Shown: positions 60,051 to 64,000 of the stretch, piece by piece
Layout of the letters: every line of letters begins with the position of its first letter
Position numbering within the stretch: the first letter of the stretch is position 1
NCBI GenBank assembly: GCA_947449575.1
Contig: CANFRV010000008.1
Span: 1-64,000, forward strand
Reading direction: 5' to 3'
Origin: Flavobacteriales bacterium
GTDB taxonomy: Bacteria; Bacteroidota; Bacteroidia; Flavobacteriales_D; Crocinitomicaceae
Length of the DNA: 64,000 nucleotides
Program-made: the position numbers and the translations under genes
The notes under the pieces: generated by a model
What the model was told of the DNA's origin: nothing
Database searches by the model: none
The model's input: only the letters and a program-made list of their open reading frames with translations

Positions 60051-60077
60051 GGCTGTAAAAAAATCAATTTTACAGCC
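60051..60077. terminator. Bidirectional-looking terminator after paaC
   Basis: GGCTGTAAAA (60051-60060) pairs with TTTTACAGCC (60068-60077). It is flanked by A/T runs on both sides and lies just beyond the paaC stop on the minus strand. Confidence 0.8.
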
Positions 60078-60094
60078 TTTTTTATAGTTATTTA

Positions 60095-60844
60095 TTACCA
60101 GATTGCATCAGGATACTTACTTGGTAAAAATTGCATTTCTGTCAAAATATACCCCAAATTTTCTGAATGATATCCTTGTTTACCACCTTCAATTGTGAAA
60201 TCATTCGTTGGAATTGTAAGATTTGACATTGTAAAAATTTCTTCCACTTTGGCTAACCAATTTTTCTTAATCAGCGATAAATCAACTCCTATTCCAGCTT
60301 TCAACATCTCGCTATCCGTATCATTTTCTAAGAAGAATTCGTGTGTATATTTCCAATACTTATTAATTGCAACCTGCGCTTTTTCTTGCGCCTCAACCGT
60401 TCCTTTTCCTAGTCGAAACATCCATTCTGAACTTCTTTTCAAATGATATAAGACTTCTTTAATGGATTTATGCGCTATTCCCATTAAAAACTCATCTTTA
60501 CTATTGCGCAATTCTGAAAAGAATTGTTGGTGAAAAACATCCGTAAAAAATTGTCGAACCATAATGTGCGCAAAATCATCATTTGGCATTTCTACTAAAA
60601 TCACATTTAAGAAATCAGTTTCTTTTCTTCTGTAGACAATATCATCACCTGTTCTGCCTTCATTTTCTTGTCTAGCAACTTCTATATACATTGATTCTGC
60701 TAATCCAATCAAATCTAGCGCCACGTTAGTATTCGCCAAATCCTCTTCTAAGAAAGGACCTTTACTGCAATATTCACTTAATCTATGACTAAGAATTAAT
60801 GCATTATCAGCAATTTGTAAATAATATTTTAATTTCGCTTCCAT
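60095..60844 (-). CDS. paaC: Phenylacetyl-CoA epoxidase structural subunit PaaC
   Basis: The 249 residues match PaaC, the structural partner of the catalytic PaaA in phenylacetyl-CoA 1,2-epoxidase. Segments LADNALIL.HRLSEY, ED.AN..LDLIG, FAHIMVRQFFTDVFHQQFF and LYHLKRSSEWM..LG.GT are characteristic of this ferritin-like subunit. It is the third gene of paaA-paaB-paaC; spacing to paaB is 9 bp. paaD (maturation) and paaE (reductase) are not in the window. Confidence 0.92.
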   Translation of the reverse strand: MEAKLKYYLQIADNALILSHRLSEYCSKGPFLEEDLANTNVALDLIGLAESMYIEVARQENEGRTGDDIVYRRKETDFLNVILVEMPNDDFAHIMVRQFFTDVFHQQFFSELRNSKDEFLMGIAHKSIKEVLYHLKRSSEWMFRLGKGTVEAQEKAQVAINKYWKYTHEFFLENDTDSEMLKAGIGVDLSLIKKNWLAKVEEIFTMSNLTIPTNDFTIEGGKQGYHSENLGYILTEMQFLPSKYPDAIW

Positions 60845-60853
60845 ACTAAGAGA

Positions 60854-61165
60854 TTACATATTTTTAAGACCTTCTGGCATTTCGTAAAAAGTTGGATGAC
60901 GATAGACCTTATCATTCGATGGGTCGAAGAAATATCCTTCTTCACTTGGAGAAACAGCCACAATTTCTTTACTTTTCACAACCCATAATCCAGTCCCTTC
61001 GCCTCTTCTTGTGTAGGTGTCTCTTGCGTTGTCAATTGCCATTTCACGGTCATATGCATGAATTGATCCAGCATGTTTGAACGATTGTCCAGCCTTGCTC
61101 TGAATAAAAACTTCCCATAATTCACCTTGCGTATCTTTATTTTCCATTGTATTATCGTTTACCAT
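60854..61165 (-). CDS. paaB: Phenylacetyl-CoA epoxidase subunit PaaB
   Basis: The 103-residue small subunit has the PaaB core WEVFIQSKAGQSFKHAGSIHAYDREMAIDNARDTYTRRGEG..LWVV. It is a bridging subunit of the epoxidase complex. The start may be the ATG at 61165 or the one at 61147; the former gives a six-residue extension. It lies 15 bp after paaA. Confidence 0.93.
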   Translation of the reverse strand: MVNDNTMENKDTQGELWEVFIQSKAGQSFKHAGSIHAYDREMAIDNARDTYTRRGEGTGLWVVKSKEIVAVSPSEEGYFFDPSNDKVYRHPTFYEMPEGLKNM

Positions 61166-61180
61166 TATCTTTCAGTTGAA

Positions 61181-62119
61181 CTATTTTTGAAAACCACTTA
61201 CAAAAGCACTCTCTCTCACCCAAGCACCTTCTGTATGCGCTTTAATATGATGCGCTAATCTTTGTTCATTGCAAGGTCCATTTCCATTCACATTTTTCCA
61301 GAAATCATCCCAATTAATATCACCCGATTTATACGTACCATCCTCTAATAAGACCAAATTGTTATCTGGAATTTTTAAACCGATTAATTCAGCTTGAGGA
61401 ATCGTTTTATTAATAAATTTTTCACGCAGATAATCATTTGTTTCTCTTTTTATTTTCCATCTCATCGCATTCCCAGTTCTTGGAGAATCAGAGTCATGCG
61501 GTCCAAACATCATCAGAGAAGGCCACCACCAGCGATTCAAAGCATCTTGCGCCATTTCTTGCTGATCTTTCGTACCTTCCATCATTTTCCACATAATTTC
61601 ATATCCTTGACGTTGGTGGAAAGACTCCTCTTTGCAAATTCTAACCATTGCTCTTGCATAAGGTCCATAGGAAGTTTTTTGCAAAGAAACTTGATTAGTG
61701 ATAGCAGCTCCATCTACCAGCCATCCAATTGCGCCCATATCAGCCCAGTTCAAAGCAGGTGAATTAAAAACAGAAGAATATTTTGCTTTTCCTTCATGCA
61801 GCCATTGAATGTATTGTTCACGAGTAACCCCTAATGTTTCCGCTGCGCTGTATAAATACAAACCGTGTCCAGCTTCATCTTGAATTTTAGCAAGTAATAT
61901 TTTTTTACTTCTTAAAGAAGGTGCTCTTGTTATCCAATTTCCTTCCGGCTGCATTCCAATAATCTCAGAATGTGCATGTTGTGAAATCTGACGAATAAGA
62001 TGATTCCGATATTCATCGGGCATCCAATCAAGTGGTTCTATCTTTTGTTCAGCATTTATTTTAGCCTCAAACTCTACAAGTAATTCTTCTTTCGAAAGTG
62101 CAGTAATATTCATAAGCAA
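61181..62119 (-). CDS. paaA: Phenylacetyl-CoA epoxidase catalytic subunit PaaA
   Basis: The 312-residue di-iron oxygenase subunit inserts oxygen into the aromatic ring of phenylacetyl-CoA. Iron-ligand motifs are visible in [14 protein letters not shown] and [14 protein letters not shown], with [20 protein letters not shown] upstream. The ATG at 62119 or 62113 starts the protein. First gene of paaABC; a candidate -7 box (TAGTTTTG on the minus strand) and palindromes lie upstream in the region divergent from the ACMSD gene. Confidence 0.95.
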   Translation of the reverse strand: MLMNITALSKEELLVEFEAKINAEQKIEPLDWMPDEYRNHLIRQISQHAHSEIIGMQPEGNWITRAPSLRSKKILLAKIQDEAGHGLYLYSAAETLGVTREQYIQWLHEGKAKYSSVFNSPALNWADMGAIGWLVDGAAITNQVSLQKTSYGPYARAMVRICKEESFHQRQGYEIMWKMMEGTKDQQEMAQDALNRWWWPSLMMFGPHDSDSPRTGNAMRWKIKRETNDYLREKFINKTIPQAELIGLKIPDNNLVLLEDGTYKSGDINWDDFWKNVNGNGPCNEQRLAHHIKAHTEGAWVRESAFVSGFQK

Positions 62120-62152
62120 TTATTTTTATTAGTAATTTACAGACAATATTGC

Positions 62153-62177
62153 TATCGCGATATAAATTTACGTAAAT
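62153..62177. promoter_or_regulatory. Two adjacent perfect palindromes upstream of paaA
   Basis: TATCGCGATA (62153-62162) and ATTTACGTAAAT (62166-62177) are both perfect palindromes, 3 bases apart. They lie between the candidate paaA promoter and its start codon. They could be operators; the CpG steps stand out in an AT-rich context. Confidence 0.4.
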
Positions 62178-62210
62178 CCATTTAAATTGCAACGTTTTGT
62201 TAATATAAAT

Positions 62211-62218
62211 CAAAACTA
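62211..62218 (-). promoter_or_regulatory. Candidate -7 box of the paaABC operon
   Basis: The minus strand reads TAGTTTTG, matching TAnnTTTG, about 92 bases before the paaA ATG. No -33 element was found. Confidence 0.4.
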
Positions 62219-62264
62219 TTTACTTTTAAATTATAACACGTGTAAAGAGTTTTCAAACCTTAAA

Positions 62265-62274
62265 AACGAACGTT
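62265..62274. promoter_or_regulatory. AACGNNCGTT motif, candidate TetR/PaaR-type operator
   Basis: AACGAACGTT fits the core AACG-NN-CGTT described for the TetR-family repressor PaaR of Thermus (recalled, not checked). The outer bases of that consensus are not matched. It lies between paaA and the divergent ACMSD gene, where a phenylacetate-responsive repressor would be expected. Confidence 0.35.
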
Positions 62275-62378
62275 CTGATGTATTTAACCTTAAAATCATG
62301 AGGTATTTCACTCAACGATCCGATTGTTTGAATTTCACGTATTTTCTATTTTTACGTCAAAAAAATTAAAAAAATCAG

Positions 62379-62386
62379 TATTTTTG
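62379..62386 (+). promoter_or_regulatory. Candidate -7 box of the ACMSD-like gene
   Basis: TATTTTTG matches TAnnTTTG and ends 13 bases before the ATG at 62400. Confidence 0.45.
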
Positions 62387-62399
62387 AAAAAAAAATAGA

Positions 62400-63407
62400 A
62401 TGTTAAAAATTGATATGCATACCCACATTATACCTAAACACTTGCCCGATTGGACAAAAAAATTTGGGTATGGTGACTTTATTTTCTTAAATCACAACGA
62501 TAATAAAACTGCTGACATGATGCAGGGTGGGCAATTTTTTAGAAGAATTGAAGAAAATTGTTGGGATGAAAATATCCGTATCACTGAATATGAAAATTTT
62601 CATACGCAAGTTCAAGTAGTCTGCACAATTCCAGTGATGTTTGCATACAATGCCAAAACAAAAGATTGCGTTGAAATGTCTCAATTTTTGAATGATCATA
62701 TTGCTGATTTAGTTGTTCGATACCCTAAAAAATATATAGGTTTAGCTACAATTCCGATGCAAGATGCGGATGCTGCGATACGAGAATTGGAAAGAGCAAA
62801 ATCGATTGGATTAGTCGGAATTCAAATCGGCTCAAATATAAATGATGAAAATTTAGGCGAAGAAAAATTCTTTTCTATTTTTGAAGCGTGTGAGCGTTTA
62901 GGAATGGCAATTATGATTCACCCCTGGCAAATGATGGGCTTTGACAGCATGAAAAAATACTGGCTTCCCTGGTTAGTAGGTATGCCTGCCGAAACATCAA
63001 GAGCTGCTTGTTCCATGATTTTTTCTGGAATTTTAGAAAAATTACCCAAATTACGTATTTGCTTTTCCCATGCAGGAGGTTCTTTTTTACCGACATTAGG
63101 AAGGATCGAACATGGATTTAATTGTCGCCCAGATCTTGTGGCGATCGATAATCCTGTGAATCCGAGAGAATATTTAGGGAAATTTTGGGTAGATAGTATT
63201 ACACATGACATCGATTTATTGAAGTACATTTTAAACATGCAAGGAAGTAAACGTGTTTGTTTGGGCAGTGATTACCCATTTCCTTTGGGCGATATGGAAA
63301 TCGGTAAATTCATCGAAGAAAGTGATTTAAATCCTGCAGTTATTGAAGATATTTTTGCGAATTCAACCCTTGAATGGCTAGGGCTCGATAAAAAAATGTT
63401 TCTTTAA
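62400..63407 (+). CDS. 2-Amino-3-carboxymuconate-6-semialdehyde decarboxylase (ACMSD)
   Basis: This 335-residue metal-dependent amidohydrolase-fold decarboxylase belongs to the tryptophan/kynurenine pathway. It resembles animal ACMSD closely: KIDMHTHIIPK (His7 and His9), FRRIEENCWD, PVMFAYNAK, HPWQMM.FDSMKKYWLPWLVGMPAETS, FSHAGGSF, RPDLVAIDNPVNP, and LGSDYPFPLGDME with the metal aspartate. Product and neighbours fit aerobic catabolism of tryptophan. It is divergent from paaABC. Confidence 0.93.
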   Translation: MLKIDMHTHIIPKHLPDWTKKFGYGDFIFLNHNDNKTADMMQGGQFFRRIEENCWDENIRITEYENFHTQVQVVCTIPVMFAYNAKTKDCVEMSQFLNDHIADLVVRYPKKYIGLATIPMQDADAAIRELERAKSIGLVGIQIGSNINDENLGEEKFFSIFEACERLGMAIMIHPWQMMGFDSMKKYWLPWLVGMPAETSRAACSMIFSGILEKLPKLRICFSHAGGSFLPTLGRIEHGFNCRPDLVAIDNPVNPREYLGKFWVDSITHDIDLLKYILNMQGSKRVCLGSDYPFPLGDMEIGKFIEESDLNPAVIEDIFANSTLEWLGLDKKMFL

Positions 63408-63447
63408 CAAGCAGTTACTAAATTTCAATAATTTCCTGACTTTTCCA

Positions 63448-63455
63448 TATCTTTG
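63448..63455 (+). promoter_or_regulatory. Candidate -7 box of the cysteine desulfurase gene
   Basis: TATCTTTG matches TAnnTTTG and ends 16 bases before the ATG at 63472. Confidence 0.5.
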
Positions 63456-63471
63456 TAAAAAAATATTTTTG

Positions 63472-64000
63472 ATGCGTGTATATTTAGACAATGCTGCCAC
63501 AACTCCTGTTGCTCCTGAGGTGATTGACGTAATGGTTCCAATTTTAACAAATGATTTCGGAAATCCTTCTTCTATACATTCGTATGGTCGACATGTCAAA
63601 GGATTTGTAGAAACTTCTAGAAAAACAATTGCCAAGCATTTAAATTGTCATTCCTCTGAGATAATATTCACCTCTGGAGGAACCGAAGCAGATAATATGG
63701 CTTTGTATTCTTCTGTTCATAAAATGGAGGTAAAACATATCATCACGTCACGAATTGAGCATCACGCAATTCTTCACACCGCTGAAGCGATTGAAAAAGA
63801 AGGTCTTGCAACAATTAGCTATGTGCAGGTTGATTCTAAAGGGAATGTTGATTTGGCTAATTTGGAAACATTACTTCAAACTCAAGAGAAAACATTGGTT
63901 TCCTTGATGCATGCAAATAATGAAATTGCAACGCTCCTACCGCTTGAAAAAGTAAGTCAGCTGTGTAAAAAATACAATGCTTTATTTCATTCTGATACGG
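63472..64000 (+). CDS. Cysteine desulfurase (NifS/IscS family), N-terminal part
   Basis: The first 176 codons of a PLP enzyme that moves sulfur from cysteine for iron-sulfur clusters and tRNA thiolation; the gene continues past 64000. Visible motifs are YLDNAATTPVAPEV, FGNPSSIHSYGR, FTSGGTEADNMAL, the cofactor-stacking histidine in IEHHAIL and MHANNEIAT. The PLP lysine and the catalytic cysteine lie outside the window, so IscS and SufS types cannot be separated with certainty, but GTEADN and RVYLDNAATTP are IscS/NifS-like. Confidence 0.93.
   Translation, partial: MRVYLDNAATTPVAPEVIDVMVPILTNDFGNPSSIHSYGRHVKGFVETSRKTIAKHLNCHSSEIIFTSGGTEADNMALYSSVHKMEVKHIITSRIEHHAILHTAEAIEKEGLATISYVQVDSKGNVDLANLETLLQTQEKTLVSLMHANNEIATLLPLEKVSQLCKKYNALFHSDT

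Overview
The window is AT-rich DNA from a member of the Bacteroidota, most likely Flavobacteriales and plausibly a Fluviicola/Crocinitomicaceae-type organism. The family-level placement is inference. The evidence is several cargo proteins with type IX secretion (T9SS) sorting domains of types A and B, a PorE-like TPR/propeller/OmpA protein, a long SecA with the zinc C-terminus, an exbB-exbD-exbD-tonB operon of the Bacteroidota kind, and many copies of the Bacteroidota -7 promoter box TAnnTTTG just upstream of genes. No rRNA, tRNA, CRISPR array, intact insertion sequence, prophage or plasmid origin was seen.

Layout. Positions 1-10340 hold two giant secreted repeat proteins on the minus strand; the first is cut by the window edge. 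They share an N-terminal domain but carry different repeat arrays. The 2660-residue protein ends in a type B (gliding-motility-associated) sorting domain. Positions 10686-14942 are a housekeeping block on the minus strand: guaA, a LysM/periplasmic-binding-fold protein and hemF. secA follows on the plus strand and ends against a 190-bp element with 18-bp perfect terminal inverted repeats. Positions 19049-24477 hold two type A T9SS cargo proteins, a small exported protein with an internal duplication, a DUF2520 protein and a KdsC-type phosphatase. Positions 24496-28901 are a three-gene surface cassette: lipoprotein, outer-membrane barrel, T9SS cargo.

Positions 28986-31853 carry a PaaJ/PcaF-type thiolase and a persulfide dioxygenase-rhodanese fusion with a CRP/FNR-like palindrome in its promoter. 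Positions 32139-38612 are envelope genes: a TPR protein, the PorE-like protein and the TonB energising system. After a strong terminator come a small membrane protein and the first of two arylsulfotransferase-like proteins. Positions 40306-44901 encode a MacA/MacB/TolC-type tripartite exporter with the MacB ATPase and permease as separate genes. Positions 45073-52319 are regulatory: a PAS histidine kinase, a response regulator fused to a CRP-like DNA-binding protein, an amidohydrolase lipoprotein, an OmpR/histidine-kinase pair and a PepSY-like protein. An Omp85-like barrel follows.

Positions 53783-56825 are the most unusual stretch. A membrane-anchored arylsulfotransferase-like protein (second paralogue) is followed by a 59-residue membrane protein, a 126-residue membrane protein and a P-loop sulfotransferase, the last three packed without gaps. 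This looks like a compact, possibly undescribed, sulfate-transfer cluster. The window ends with hutH, hisS, paaC-paaB-paaA, a divergent ACMSD-type decarboxylase of the kynurenine pathway, and the start of a cysteine desulfurase. hutH, paaABC, paaJ and ACMSD together point to aerobic breakdown of aromatic and amino-acid carbon.
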